Origin: a virus
IMG/VR virus record: IMGVR_UViG_3300050821_002954
Coordinates: 1-38,538 of that record
Direction: 5' to 3' (one strand)
DNA: 38,538 bases
Made by a program: the position numbers and the translations under genes
In this document: positions 19,075 to 27,226 of the stretch, piece after piece
Layout: every line of letters starts with the position of its first letter
How positions within the stretch are numbered: the first letter of the stretch is position 1
The notes under the pieces: generated by a model
What the model was told of the DNA's origin: nothing
The model's database searches: none
Seen by the model: the letters and a program-made list of their open reading frames with translations, nothing else

Positions 19075-21209
19075 TCATTCCCCGGCTGCCCGACGACGCT
19101 GACAACCTCAGCGCCGCAATGCTTTACGCGCAAGCCGGGCTCTACCTGCTACCCGTCGAACCAGGCACCAAAAACCCCGGCAGCCGCGTCGGTTTGCAGT
19201 GGCAAGACAAATCATCCCGCGACCCCGAAACCCTCGCCGCCTGGTACGCCGGAACCAGCGACGGCATCGCCATAGACCTCGGCAGAAGCGGCCTCGTCGT
19301 CATAGACGTTGACAAACCCGACATGCTACCCGAATGGCTTGCCACCATGCTTCATTGGACACTGGCCGCGCCGTTCCAATCCACCCGGCCCGACAGTAAC
19401 CGTGGCCACTACATCTTCGCGCAGCCGCCGCAACGCCGAATAGGTTGCGGCAAAGGCGCACTCGCAGGCATGGGATTGGATGTCAAAGGTGCCGGTGGCG
19501 TCATCATCGCCCAACCCTCCGTCCATCCTGAAGGTGGCGAATACCGGTGGGTCGGCATCGCACCCCAAGGTTCTGAAATCCCGATACTGCCAAAACCACT
19601 CGACGAAATGCTGTACGACACAACACAAGCCGAATCCGCCGCCACCGACCAGGAAGTCAGCACGTTCACCACCGAACACACCGGATCAGCCCGACCCGCA
19701 CTCATCGGCAACTGGTACCGCAAATTCAAGCACGAAGTGCTACAAGGCAACTCTCGGCACGACACAATGGTGTCACTACTCACCGCCGCCTTAGAGGAGG
19801 CCCGCGCCGGATACTACCCGGCCCGCGACGTGATCGACGTGCTACGCGAAGCATTCATCGAATCATTCATCGACACCGGCACCGGGCGGCAGCTCACCGA
19901 AACACGCGCCCGCGCCGAATTCCAAGACATGCTGCCATGGTCCGTAGCACAAGCCAAACACACCCCACTAGCCGACATACGGACCAAGACAGAACACAAC
20001 ATCGGCAACGATTTTAGCGGCCTGTGGACGCCACCAGCACCGCAGCCCGAAGGGCGAGGAGCGACCCAAGCAGCTTCCCCGGTAGCACCTAGCCCGCCAC
20101 AGCCCGAAAAGCCGCCAGCGGGCCAGCCAGACCCGCTTATGAACGGTCACAGCCGCGTCCACTTCACCCGTGCCAGCGAAATCCGCTCCGACGTGCCGAC
20201 GTGGGCGTGGGAATACGACGGGCGCGGCAGAATCCAACGCGGAACCATGGCCATCCTCGCCGGACGGCCCGGCGCAGGCAAAAGCAACGCCGCAAGGTGG
20301 TTCGCAGCGGGATTCAGCAACGGCACCATGGCCGGATGCTGGCACGGCACACCCGTCTACGTCGCCTACATATCACCCGGCGAAGAATCACACCAATACG
20401 TCATCAAACCCGGCCTCGACGCCATCGGAGCCGACACCAACCGCGTCGTATTCCCCCACATCAGCGACGACGAAGGAAACGAAGCCCGGCTGATGTCAGC
20501 GGCACACCGAGATTTCCTCATCGAATCCTTCAAGACAGCAGGCATACGAGTGGTCATCGTGGACCCCATCATGTCCACCATCCCCGGTGCCACCAACATC
20601 AACCAGAACAACGAGACACGGGTCCACGTCGAACCATGGGCGCAGATAGCCGAAGCCATCGACGGAATCGTCCTAGGCGTATGCCATTTCACGAAGTTCC
20701 CCGGCAACGACCTGGTAGCCGCCATCAACGGATCGTCGGCATTCGGCGAAGTCGCACGGTCCATCTTCGGATTCGTCCGCGAAAAGAAAAGCGGCATAAG
20801 AGTATTCAGCCAGGTCAAAAACTCCACCGGCGTCGAGGATCTATCGCTGCAATACAAGATCGAAACCGCGCAAGTCCCAACCGATTCGGGCGGTGTCGCC
20901 GAAGTCGCCGCATTCAATATCATCGGGCGCAGCCAATTGAGCGCCGCCGACGTATTGGACGCGAACACCGAAGGTGAATTCGAAATCGGCGGCCCTGGAT
21001 ATGCAATGCAATGGCTCAGTGAGTATTTGACACAAGAGGGAGGAGCACCGGCTAAAAAGGTTATCGCACATGCCAAATCAGATCAGGACATTTCGCGGGC
21101 CACACTATACCGGGCCATGAAAGAGCTTGGCGTGGTGAGTTTTCGGGAGGGCTACCCCTGCACCGCGTACTGGCGGCTGCCGACCATCGAAGACCAGGCT
21201 GAGACATGA
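19071..21209 (+). CDS. bifunctional PrimPol and RecA-fold helicase
   Basis: A 712-residue replication protein. The N-terminal PrimPol domain (about 15-190) has VVIDVDKPD with the metal-binding D79-x-D81 and SNRGHYIF with H113. A Pro-rich linker (about 325-360, containing dispersed DNA element C) leads to a RecA/DnaB-like ATPase: Walker A G398-RPGAGKS-405, a Walker B-like strand VVIVDPIMS, and HFTKFPG as a possible motif III. The C-terminus resembles a winged helix. It would synthesise primers and unwind DNA at the phage origin. GTG start overlaps the previous TGA. The iteron region follows directly. Confidence 0.85.
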   Translation: MIIPRLPDDADNLSAAMLYAQAGLYLLPVEPGTKNPGSRVGLQWQDKSSRDPETLAAWYAGTSDGIAIDLGRSGLVVIDVDKPDMLPEWLATMLHWTLAAPFQSTRPDSNRGHYIFAQPPQRRIGCGKGALAGMGLDVKGAGGVIIAQPSVHPEGGEYRWVGIAPQGSEIPILPKPLDEMLYDTTQAESAATDQEVSTFTTEHTGSARPALIGNWYRKFKHEVLQGNSRHDTMVSLLTAALEEARAGYYPARDVIDVLREAFIESFIDTGTGRQLTETRARAEFQDMLPWSVAQAKHTPLADIRTKTEHNIGNDFSGLWTPPAPQPEGRGATQAASPVAPSPPQPEKPPAGQPDPLMNGHSRVHFTRASEIRSDVPTWAWEYDGRGRIQRGTMAILAGRPGAGKSNAARWFAAGFSNGTMAGCWHGTPVYVAYISPGEESHQYVIKPGLDAIGADTNRVVFPHISDDEGNEARLMSAAHRDFLIESFKTAGIRVVIVDPIMSTIPGATNINQNNETRVHVEPWAQIAEAIDGIVLGVCHFTKFPGNDLVAAINGSSAFGEVARSIFGFVREKKSGIRVFSQVKNSTGVEDLSLQYKIETAQVPTDSGGVAEVAAFNIIGRSQLSAADVLDANTEGEFEIGGPGYAMQWLSEYLTQEGGAPAKKVIAHAKSDQDISRATLYRAMKELGVVSFREGYPCTAYWRLPTIEDQAET
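20037..20065 (+). repeat. dispersed DNA element, copy C
   Basis: Same 29-nt element as copy B with one difference, in the linker between the primase and helicase domains. Encodes APQPEGRGAT-type residues. Confidence 0.65.
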
Positions 21210-21428
21210 TCGGGACAACCGGGAGACAACAGGCCTCGCGCGGGAAGAGAGATTGAGATAAGTAAGACAACTATCCTTACCAGTAGAAATGAGTGAGACA
21301 ACAGTGAGACAACAGAGTGAGACAACACAGCGTGAGACACACAGTTGTCCAGTCGTATCACTGTCTCACCGTGTTCCCCCGCATGACGTGTCGCATACTC
21401 GCGCACGCGCAAGAGATAGGAGAATCGA
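21210..21428. other. candidate replication origin with iterons
   Basis: Noncoding gap after the PrimPol-helicase gene. AGTGAGACAAC occurs three times exactly (21292-21302, 21303-21313, 21316-21326), with degenerate forms at 21221-21230, 21261-21271 and 21332-21340, and inverted forms at 21344-21349 (GTTGTC) and 21361-21370 (CTGTCTCACC). Iterons beside a replication gene are typical of initiator-binding origins. No CRISPR features and no open frame. Confidence 0.65.
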
Positions 21429-21551
21429 ATGAGGGTCCGTCCACCACCAGAAATCAAATCGCTACCCGAGGGTGGAAGATACTGGGTCAGTGGAACTTTC
21501 ACGGTGGCCCAAATACCTGATCTGATCAAAGAATTGGAAAAGCTGAAATGA
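21429..21551 (+). CDS. hypothetical microprotein (40 aa)
   Basis: TAGGAGAA is about 6 nt before the ATG. MRVRPPPEIKSLPEGGRYWV...: a beta hairpin then a Lys/Leu helix. First gene past the origin candidate; ATGA to the next. Confidence 0.55.
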   Translation: MRVRPPPEIKSLPEGGRYWVSGTFTVAQIPDLIKELEKLK

Positions 21552-21721
21552 CGCCCATCGGCTGGCCCGCTAGAGCGGTGGCCGAATACGAGCGGCGGAA
21601 CTACCAGGCCGCGCAAGCGGCGGCAACAATCGCCACAATGATGATGATTCATCGGCGCATTAGAAGCGGTGGTGAATCACGTTGGGAGCTAAACGAACCC
21701 GCCCCGTACCCCGGCACTTGA
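21548..21721 (+). CDS. hypothetical helical protein (57 aa)
   Basis: MTPIGWPARAVAEYERRNYQAAQAA...: Ala/Arg-rich helix with three consecutive Met. ATGA start. Overlaps the next candidate by 40 nt. Confidence 0.5.
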   Translation: MTPIGWPARAVAEYERRNYQAAQAAATIATMMMIHRRIRSGGESRWELNEPAPYPGT

Positions 21722-22053
21722 TATGCACCCGGCCTACCAATATCACCTGCATGAAATGCCATCGGCCCGTGCTGTACGCCATTGTGTACGGCGAACACGT
21801 CCGAATGGACCCCACACACCTATCACTGAAAGGCGAAGCGCTGGCATTGATTTCCGGCGCGTCAACATATCAAACCGGGGACACCCGCGACGGCGCGGTC
21901 AGATTACGAAGTGTGGAGATGATTTCGCGCGGACTACCCGCGACGGCGTACATTCACCCCAGCCACCAATGCGGCATGAACTGGCAAGATTACAGCGATG
22001 GCCGCTCAGCGGCGGCACCCGTTTTGTTCAGCGGCGCGGCACCGCCATTCTGA
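21682..22053 (+). CDS. zinc-binding hypothetical protein (123 aa)
   Basis: ICTRPTNITCMKCHRPV at the N-terminus and HPSHQCGM near the end form a split zinc ribbon. The best start is a TTG at 21682; the first ATG in frame falls inside the Cys motif and would delete it. Not recognised. Confidence 0.5.
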   Translation: MGAKRTRPVPRHLICTRPTNITCMKCHRPVLYAIVYGEHVRMDPTHLSLKGEALALISGASTYQTGDTRDGAVRLRSVEMISRGLPATAYIHPSHQCGMNWQDYSDGRSAAAPVLFSGAAPPF

Positions 22054-22067
22054 GAGGCGCAACCCCC

Positions 22068-22682
22068 ATGACCGGCACAACCACCCGCCACGGCCCCGAA
22101 AAGCCGTCAGCGGAGCTGTCAGCGGTCAAAGAACCCCGTCCGGAGTCGAACGTGATCGCCCGCATTGACGAGCTGATCACCGAATCACTGGAACGCGGAC
22201 CCTACGGCCAATACGGATACGGCTCATGCAGAACGTTCGAACCGTGCGAAGAATGCGGCCATGACTTTCACGGGCTGCCCTGCGTGCAATGCGCGTGCGG
22301 CCACGACAAACAACCCTACGTCGACCAAATCAAAAGCGTGACATGGACGCATGATGTGTCCGCGGAATCCTTCGATGGGCCGTTTTACCTACCCACCGAC
22401 CCTGACACCGTGATCGGTTGGGAGTCAGGCGGAATCACCTGGACCGCGCGTGTCGGTGACAGTCGCGAGGATGTAGTTGCCAGATTCAATGCGATGCTGG
22501 AAACCATCACCGAAATATATTTCCAGATACTAGGATTGGGTGGCATCAATGTCAGTAGCGAAATCCTGCAAGGACTGTGCGACACAGGGGATCACGACGA
22601 AACGCGCTTGCCCGCACCCCGGCCCGAGATGTGCGACCCACCATCGTGCACATGTGAGGGCTACCAGGAGCCGGGCACATGA
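22068..22682 (+). CDS. Cys-rich hypothetical protein (204 aa)
   Basis: A helix (ARIDELITESLERG), then a dense Cys/His cluster CEECGHDFHGLPCVQCACGH (about residues 58-77), a beta-rich middle and a second Cys cluster near the end. The last 134 nt are also used in another frame by the endonuclease VII-like gene. Function unknown, probably metal binding. Confidence 0.6.
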   Translation: MTGTTTRHGPEKPSAELSAVKEPRPESNVIARIDELITESLERGPYGQYGYGSCRTFEPCEECGHDFHGLPCVQCACGHDKQPYVDQIKSVTWTHDVSAESFDGPFYLPTDPDTVIGWESGGITWTARVGDSREDVVARFNAMLETITEIYFQILGLGGINVSSEILQGLCDTGDHDETRLPAPRPEMCDPPSCTCEGYQEPGT

Positions 22683-22989
22683 GTTGCGTATCGAAAAGTG
22701 TTACGGCATAACGAAAGCAGAATATGATGCCATCTACGAAGCCCAAGGCGGAATGTGCGCAGTGTGCGGGCCGAAAGCCAAAGGGAAATCGAAAATGCTT
22801 GCCGTCGACCACGAACACGGAAAATGCGACAACCACCCGCCTGATATCGGCTGCCGGAACTGTGTACGCTGCCTTGCCTGCACCACTTGCAATCGGATTG
22901 TGCTTGGCCGCTACAGTATTGACTCACTGTTACGGGCTGTCGAAGTTCTACTACACCCGCCTGCTCAAAAGGTGCTGAACCATGGATGA
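22549..22989 (+). CDS. endonuclease VII-like HNH nuclease
   Basis: A 146-residue protein of the recombination endonuclease VII type: N-terminal CKDC and GPRCATHHR zinc ligands, YGITKAEYDAIYEAQGGMC with C70-x2-C73, the active-site stretch AVDHEHG (D87-H90), and RCLACTTCNRIVLG with C111-x2-C114-N. Such enzymes cut branched DNA (Holliday junctions), clearing the genome before packaging. ATG 22549 preferred; a GTG at 22540 is in frame. The N-terminal third overlaps the previous gene by 134 nt out of frame, yet carries family-type residues. Confidence 0.8.
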   Translation: MSVAKSCKDCATQGITTKRACPHPGPRCATHHRAHVRATRSRAHELRIEKCYGITKAEYDAIYEAQGGMCAVCGPKAKGKSKMLAVDHEHGKCDNHPPDIGCRNCVRCLACTTCNRIVLGRYSIDSLLRAVEVLLHPPAQKVLNHG

Positions 22990-23092
22990 CATACCTTTAC
23001 GGCGGCTGATTCTCATCGGCCTGTATGTGTGGCTGATGTGCGTCGGCACCGGACTGTCACTGCACACGCTACTGGAATCGATGATGCGATGA
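22982..23092 (+). CDS. membrane microprotein (36 aa)
   Basis: MDDIPLRRLILIGLYVWLMC...: one transmembrane helix with an RR flank. Overlaps both neighbours (8 nt; ATGA). Unknown role. Confidence 0.55.
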   Translation: MDDIPLRRLILIGLYVWLMCVGTGLSLHTLLESMMR

Positions 23093-23997
23093 CCGACCAT
23101 CTATGCGCTGCCCAAAACCGTTGCCGTGGCTGGTACCTCAACGACGGCATCCGCGCACCGGCTATCATCGAAGACTCGCACGGGCTGTGCCGACGCTGCT
23201 ACACCAGCGTCAAGCACGCGGTGGCCGCACTAGACACCGACTGGCAGCGGCTCTCGACGGCCATCGGCGAGCGTGCGCAGACCGGGCAACAATTCGTCAC
23301 CGGCACAAGGGAACTCCCCATGCCATTGAATGGGACCGTGATCGCGCTGCGTAGTTCGCTGTCCGAATGGGCCGAAGCCGCGATGTGGATGATCGCCGAA
23401 GCCCTCGGCATCGACGTGAAGATACGGCACAAGGCCAAAGGCTGGCCGGTGCACGACCGGCCCGTCATCGAACAAGCGGCGGCAGCACTGCCCGAAAACC
23501 TCAAGCTGCTGCTGCAAGCGCCGGAACAGTCGGTGTCGGTGTGGAGTAAAAACGGATTCGGCTGGATCACCAGCGAACTCGACGGCATCGCGGTAGCACT
23601 CAAACTGGCCGACCTGCACCACGAAGTGAATTCCGTGCTGGGGGAGACCAACCCGCGCACCCGGTTATGCATGCCCTGCCCGCACTGCGGCGCGAAAGCC
23701 ACACTCGGTGTCGACAATGGCCAGACCGACGTGACCTGCACCGCGTGCGGCGGGCAGTGGAACCAGCGTCAATACGACTGGCTCGCTAAGCTATTGATTA
23801 CTGAGCATGACGAGAAGGAAACGGAAATGTTGAAATGGTGTCTCGCAGAAGCGAACTGGAAGCTAGCGAGAGCGGAATGTCAGCTTGGCCAGGTACGGCG
23901 GATCTGTCGGCTGACAGAGCTGGACATGGCGGGTATCGACGGTTTCGCGGTGATCGAACTGCTACGCGAAACCATACAGGAAAAGACACTGGTCTAA
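23089..23997 (+). CDS. zinc-ribbon protein of actinophage type (302 aa)
   Basis: N-terminal C-x5-C...LCRRCYT, a long helical middle (about 40-200), then MPCPHCGAKATLGVDNGQTD followed by CTACGGQW: a clear C4 ribbon, and a C-terminal winged-helix-like region (EMLKWCLAEAN...). Proteins with this layout are frequent in actinophage early regions and are presumed DNA-binding. ATGA start; TAATG end. Confidence 0.65.
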   Translation: MTDHLCAAQNRCRGWYLNDGIRAPAIIEDSHGLCRRCYTSVKHAVAALDTDWQRLSTAIGERAQTGQQFVTGTRELPMPLNGTVIALRSSLSEWAEAAMWMIAEALGIDVKIRHKAKGWPVHDRPVIEQAAAALPENLKLLLQAPEQSVSVWSKNGFGWITSELDGIAVALKLADLHHEVNSVLGETNPRTRLCMPCPHCGAKATLGVDNGQTDVTCTACGGQWNQRQYDWLAKLLITEHDEKETEMLKWCLAEANWKLARAECQLGQVRRICRLTELDMAGIDGFAVIELLRETIQEKTLV

Positions 23998-24098
23998 TGG
24001 ACTGGGGGAGTGACTATCTGGGGCCGCTGTGGATTTTCGTGGCCACCATCCCACTGCGGCTGGCGTGGGCCGCTGTCAAGTTTGTGCTTTGTAGGTGA
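23997..24098 (+). CDS. membrane microprotein (33 aa)
   Basis: MDWGSDYLGPLWIFVATIPL...: one hydrophobic helix, last gene of the long rightward early operon. It overlaps the convergent regulator gene by 23 nt. Confidence 0.5.
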   Translation: MDWGSDYLGPLWIFVATIPLRLAWAAVKFVLCR

Positions 24099-24411
24099 GA
24101 CCAATGCTGGTGCGTTCCTGCACCCGCGCGGCGATGGCCCGGTAGTAGCGCGGCGGGAAAGTGTCATCACCATTGCTGCCGGGTGGTACCGGGAGTTTTT
24201 CGCCGCGCTGCGGCCACTCTAGGGTTAACCGCCCGACCGCCTGTTGCGCGGCTGCCAGCATTTCGGCCATGAAATCAGCGGCATACGGTGGCACTTTGGT
24301 ACTCTGCCAGGTATGCACAGTCGGTACGGTGACTTTCAGTTTGACCGCGATCCAATTGGTCGACAGGCCGAGAAATTCACGGGCGCAAAGAAACTCTGCC
24401 GGTGTCATCAT
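24076..24411 (-). CDS. leftward HTH regulator (111 aa)
   Basis: MMTPAEFLCAREFLGLSTNWI...: helix, then AVKLKVTVPTVHTWQSTKV, an XRE-like helix-turn-helix, and an unstructured middle with a basic C-terminal part. Only leftward gene outside the immunity block. ATG 24411 or 24408; no ribosome site. Divergent from 24441 across a short palindrome-bearing gap, so autoregulation is likely. Confidence 0.65.
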   Translation of the reverse strand: MMTPAEFLCAREFLGLSTNWIAVKLKVTVPTVHTWQSTKVPPYAADFMAEMLAAAQQAVGRLTLEWPQRGEKLPVPPGSNGDDTFPPRYYRAIAARVQERTSIGLTYKAQT

Positions 24412-24440
24412 AGATCTAAATTTTAGATTAGAGATTAGAG
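24412..24440. promoter_or_regulatory. divergent regulator gap with palindrome
   Basis: Perfect dyad ATCTAAA-T-TTTAGAT (24414-24428) followed by the direct repeat ATTAGAG-ATTAGAG. The gap is only 29 bp, so the promoters for the two divergent genes must overlap each other or the coding starts. TAGATT at 24424-24429 could be a rightward -10. Confidence 0.6.
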
Positions 24441-24854
24441 ATGGTCAATTGGCCATGGTCTACCGATACCCGAGAAGACAAAGCCCGGCGTGTCGCACTG
24501 TCTTACCGGCGACTCATCGAACTCGCCCTACAAGGCCAGATAGACGACCTCGCAATAGCCCTGGCGGCACTGGACACCAAATGGCTTGAGTTGGGCCAAG
24601 GTTGGATCAAACCGGTCGGTAGCGCCCCGCTGCGGTTGGACGACTGGCTGCCACCCGGTGAATTGTCCGAAATGTTCAATGTGGATATGCGCGCTTTTCG
24701 TGATTGGGCGCGGCGCGGCCATATCCGCGTGATGCGCGATCCGGCGCAATACGGCACACCCGGTTACACCCGCTACTGTGTCGGAGACATCGTTTCCTAT
24801 TGGCGTAAACGCAGCGCACGCGCTACCCTTGTGCTAGGACAACTCTGCCCTTAA
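24441..24854 (+). CDS. MerR-like winged HTH protein (137 aa)
   Basis: A helical N-terminal half (ALSYRRLIELALQGQIDDLA) is followed by PGELSEMFNVDMRAFRDWAR-RGHIRV and GYTRYCVGDIVSYW, the pattern of MerR/excisionase-type winged helices. Probably pairs with the leftward HTH gene as a second switch placed before the decoration cassette. Confidence 0.65.
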   Translation: MVNWPWSTDTREDKARRVALSYRRLIELALQGQIDDLAIALAALDTKWLELGQGWIKPVGSAPLRLDDWLPPGELSEMFNVDMRAFRDWARRGHIRVMRDPAQYGTPGYTRYCVGDIVSYWRKRSARATLVLGQLCP

Positions 24855-24870
24855 ATCGGTTGGGGGACAA

Positions 24871-25326
24871 ATGACCTCACCAACACTCCAATACTTTCTG
24901 GTCATCAACACCGAATACGAGGGTGTCGAGACCGATCAAGTGGATCTCGTCGGCAGTCAGCCAACCGTGATACCCATAAGCGGCACAGCAACATTCACCC
25001 CGTGCGATCAGGTTGGCAATGTGATCACCGAAGTAGACAGCGTGATCTTGGACGCCACCATACTGCTCGATCCGATACAAGGCAGGTTCAGCGTCGACTA
25101 CACCAGCGGCGCACCAGACGGCGCATTACGCACCCTGAACGGCTCCTACGGTGTGCAACTGGTGGACAACGTAAATCTTGGTTTGGTCGATGGCGGTTTG
25201 ACGTACCGCGTCGATTACACCAATGTTGTTTTCGACGGTATCGGCAACCGGCATATCAACAGTTTTCGGTTCTTCGCGCCCGGCAACGGCGCGACCGTCG
25301 ACCTCAACACCGTGCAAAGACTTTAA
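24871..25326 (+). CDS. beta-rich protein, possible virion component (151 aa)
   Basis: MTSPTLQYFLVINTEYEG...: strand-rich with ISGTATFTPCDQVGNV, GRFSVDYTSGAPDG, SYGVQLVDNVNLGL; a repeated-strand look as in tail-fibre or capsid decoration proteins. GGGGGA lies near the ATG. It opens the glycosylation cassette, so it may be the acceptor or a virion partner; inference only. Confidence 0.5.
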   Translation: MTSPTLQYFLVINTEYEGVETDQVDLVGSQPTVIPISGTATFTPCDQVGNVITEVDSVILDATILLDPIQGRFSVDYTSGAPDGALRTLNGSYGVQLVDNVNLGLVDGGLTYRVDYTNVVFDGIGNRHINSFRFFAPGNGATVDLNTVQRL

Positions 25327-25868
25327 TGCCCGAGTGGATGACCATCCCCGACCTGCCTGACGATCAGCAGGAACGGCGGATGCACATAGAACGCTACGAA
25401 TACGCGGCCAGCGTGCTAAAAGGCAAACGGGTGCTGGACTGTGCGTGCGGAATGGGTTACGGCACAGACATTATGCGTTGTGCTGGTGTTCTGGTATCTG
25501 GTATCGATAAAGACAAAGAAGCAATCACCTTGGCGCGCAAGAGATATCCAGACTGTGTTTATACGACGGCTGATGTGGATGCTATTTCCTTCAAAGGGCT
25601 CGACGCGCTGGTAGCTTTCGAATTTTTAGAACATCTGGACAGGCCGGAACTGATTATCGACCGATGTGGACGTGCTTGCGTGTCAGAGATTATCGCCAGT
25701 GTGCCTATCCGGCCAACAGTGCATGTAAACCATTGGCACAGAACAGATTTCACACCGGACTCGTTTCGTAAGCTGATCGAATCTAGATATCGTATCGTGC
25801 ATGAGCAAGAGCAGATATGGTCTGACGGTGAACCGATGTACCTAATGCTTCACGGTCAAAAGCTATGA
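25326..25868 (+). CDS. class I SAM methyltransferase (180 aa)
   Basis: VLDCACGMGYGTDIM (D38-G44) is motif I, GIDKDKEAI motif II, VYTTADVD motif III and LVAFEFLEHLDRP the post-I catalytic-side strand. This is the UbiE/COQ5-like fold used on small molecules and sugars. Part of the codon usage is AT-richer than in neighbours. Overlaps the next gene by ATGA. Confidence 0.78.
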   Translation: MPEWMTIPDLPDDQQERRMHIERYEYAASVLKGKRVLDCACGMGYGTDIMRCAGVLVSGIDKDKEAITLARKRYPDCVYTTADVDAISFKGLDALVAFEFLEHLDRPELIIDRCGRACVSEIIASVPIRPTVHVNHWHRTDFTPDSFRKLIESRYRIVHEQEQIWSDGEPMYLMLHGQKL

Positions 25869-26482
25869 CGCGCTTGCTGATCGGCACCTACCGTCAGCGG
25901 CAGCACATTGAAGACTGCCTACGCTCCATGGACGAGCACCTAAAAGGCGTCACCGACATCGTGATCGTGGACGACTCAGGAGACACCGATCATTGCGCGT
26001 GGCTCGCGCAGTACGGCAAGGTCATTCAAGTCGGCAGGCAAGGCTACACCGTGGCGATGAGACACCTGTCCGAAGCTGCCGAAAGAGAAGCCGCGTTCAT
26101 CTTGGAAGAGGACTTCACATTCACCCAAGACATGCATATCGATGAGCTGGTCGAAATTCTTTGGCACAGACCATACCTCGCACAGATAGCGTTGCTGCGA
26201 GGCCCGCACTTCCCGATAGAACACCAGTTCGGCGGACTGATCGAAGCGTTGCAATACAAGGGCAACGAATTCAAAACCGTTGCAGGAGTCATCGAACACG
26301 TCGCGACGTTCACCATGAACCCGGCGCTGATACGCGGGGAAGTGTGGGCGGCTGGCTGGCCGATAGGACGGCTGTCCGAAGAACGCAAACGAGACCAATT
26401 GCGCGGCAAGGGATACCGTTTCGGATTCCTGCCAGGTATCCGCGTCGAGCACCACGGAACACGGCAAGGCCACGGATACTGA
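25865..26482 (+). CDS. glycosyltransferase, GT2-like (205 aa)
   Basis: LLIGTYRQRQHIEDCLRSMD is the GT-A nucleotide-binding start, DIVIVDDSGDT the first acidic strand and FILEEDFTF (E81-E82-D83) sits where GT-A enzymes place the metal-binding DXD. Ends with a REERKRDQLRGKGY-like region and HHGTRQGHGY. Would transfer a sugar from a nucleotide donor; acceptor unknown. Confidence 0.75.
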   Translation: MTRLLIGTYRQRQHIEDCLRSMDEHLKGVTDIVIVDDSGDTDHCAWLAQYGKVIQVGRQGYTVAMRHLSEAAEREAAFILEEDFTFTQDMHIDELVEILWHRPYLAQIALLRGPHFPIEHQFGGLIEALQYKGNEFKTVAGVIEHVATFTMNPALIRGEVWAAGWPIGRLSEERKRDQLRGKGYRFGFLPGIRVEHHGTRQGHGY

Positions 26483-26483
26483 C

Positions 26484-26582
26484 ATGTGCAAATGGAAAAT
26501 TCCCGGTAGCAACCCGCCCGTCTATCTATCGCCCTGGCAGTGGATTAAAGAATTCGTCAAAACTTTCAGCGGGCCAGAATGA
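26484..26582 (+). CDS. microprotein (32 aa)
   Basis: MCKWKIPGSNPPVYLSPWQW...: Trp/Pro-rich, weakly amphipathic. Follows the previous stop by one base and overlaps the next ATG (ATGA). Uncertain but position-supported. Confidence 0.45.
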   Translation: MCKWKIPGSNPPVYLSPWQWIKEFVKTFSGPE

Positions 26583-27226
26583 GCGCTGTCACAGTGTGCA
26601 TGCCGTGGCGGCCCACCGACGACAGGCTGTCCGCGCATGACCGAATCCGAAGATTCTGGGACCACTTCGGCTTCAATGTCGTCGAAGCGGACAGTGATCC
26701 GGCACAGCCGTTCCACCGGGCGCAGGCACGCAACAGGGCTATTGAGCAATCACCCACTGACACAGTGATTTTCAGCGATGCCGACACACTGCCCGATATC
26801 GGAGTCGTCTACGATGCGCTCGATTTGCTCGACACCGATGGCGGGGGAGTCGTCTACCCGCACAACTGGTACCGGCACATCCCCGCTGAGTATGTGTGGA
26901 AAATGGATCTGATGCTGGCCCCGCCCGTCGACCGCGAATACCGCAACTCAGATGGTGGGGTGTTTCTCACCACTAAGCAGACGTACTGGGATGTCGGTGG
27001 CATGGATGAGAAGCTGAAACCTGTTTGGGGATACGAGGATTCATGCTTTTCGGTGGCGGCCCGCACCCTGTCGACAGTCACAAGGCTTGTGGGAGTGATG
27101 ATCTCGTTCAACCATTACGTCGAGGGCAATCGCAACATCAATGCCAGCGAGAATCAGGCCAGGGCGGCCCTGTACGCCGCATGTGACGGCAGGCCGGATC
27201 TCATGCGGGAACTGATCAGACGATGA
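26579..27226 (+). CDS. glycosyltransferase, galactosyltransferase-type GT-A (215 aa)
   Basis: VTVCMPWRPTDDRLSAHDRI start, FSDADTLP (D67-A-D69) as the DXD metal site, and GGMDEKLKPVWGYEDSCF, the signature of Glyco_transf_7-type C-terminal domains that binds the acceptor. ATGA start. Likely decorates a virion protein or another cassette product. Confidence 0.78.
   Translation: MSAVTVCMPWRPTDDRLSAHDRIRRFWDHFGFNVVEADSDPAQPFHRAQARNRAIEQSPTDTVIFSDADTLPDIGVVYDALDLLDTDGGGVVYPHNWYRHIPAEYVWKMDLMLAPPVDREYRNSDGGVFLTTKQTYWDVGGMDEKLKPVWGYEDSCFSVAARTLSTVTRLVGVMISFNHYVEGNRNINASENQARAALYAACDGRPDLMRELIRR

Noticed and set aside
20201-20977. 258-codon frame inside the PrimPol-helicase gene
   Set aside because: Extremely Arg/His-rich out-of-frame translation of a well-supported ATPase domain.
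21221-21370. CRISPR array
   Set aside because: Repeats are 11 bp with 0-5 bp between them and no spacers or cas genes; the isolated Cas4-like nuclease is a common phage exonuclease.
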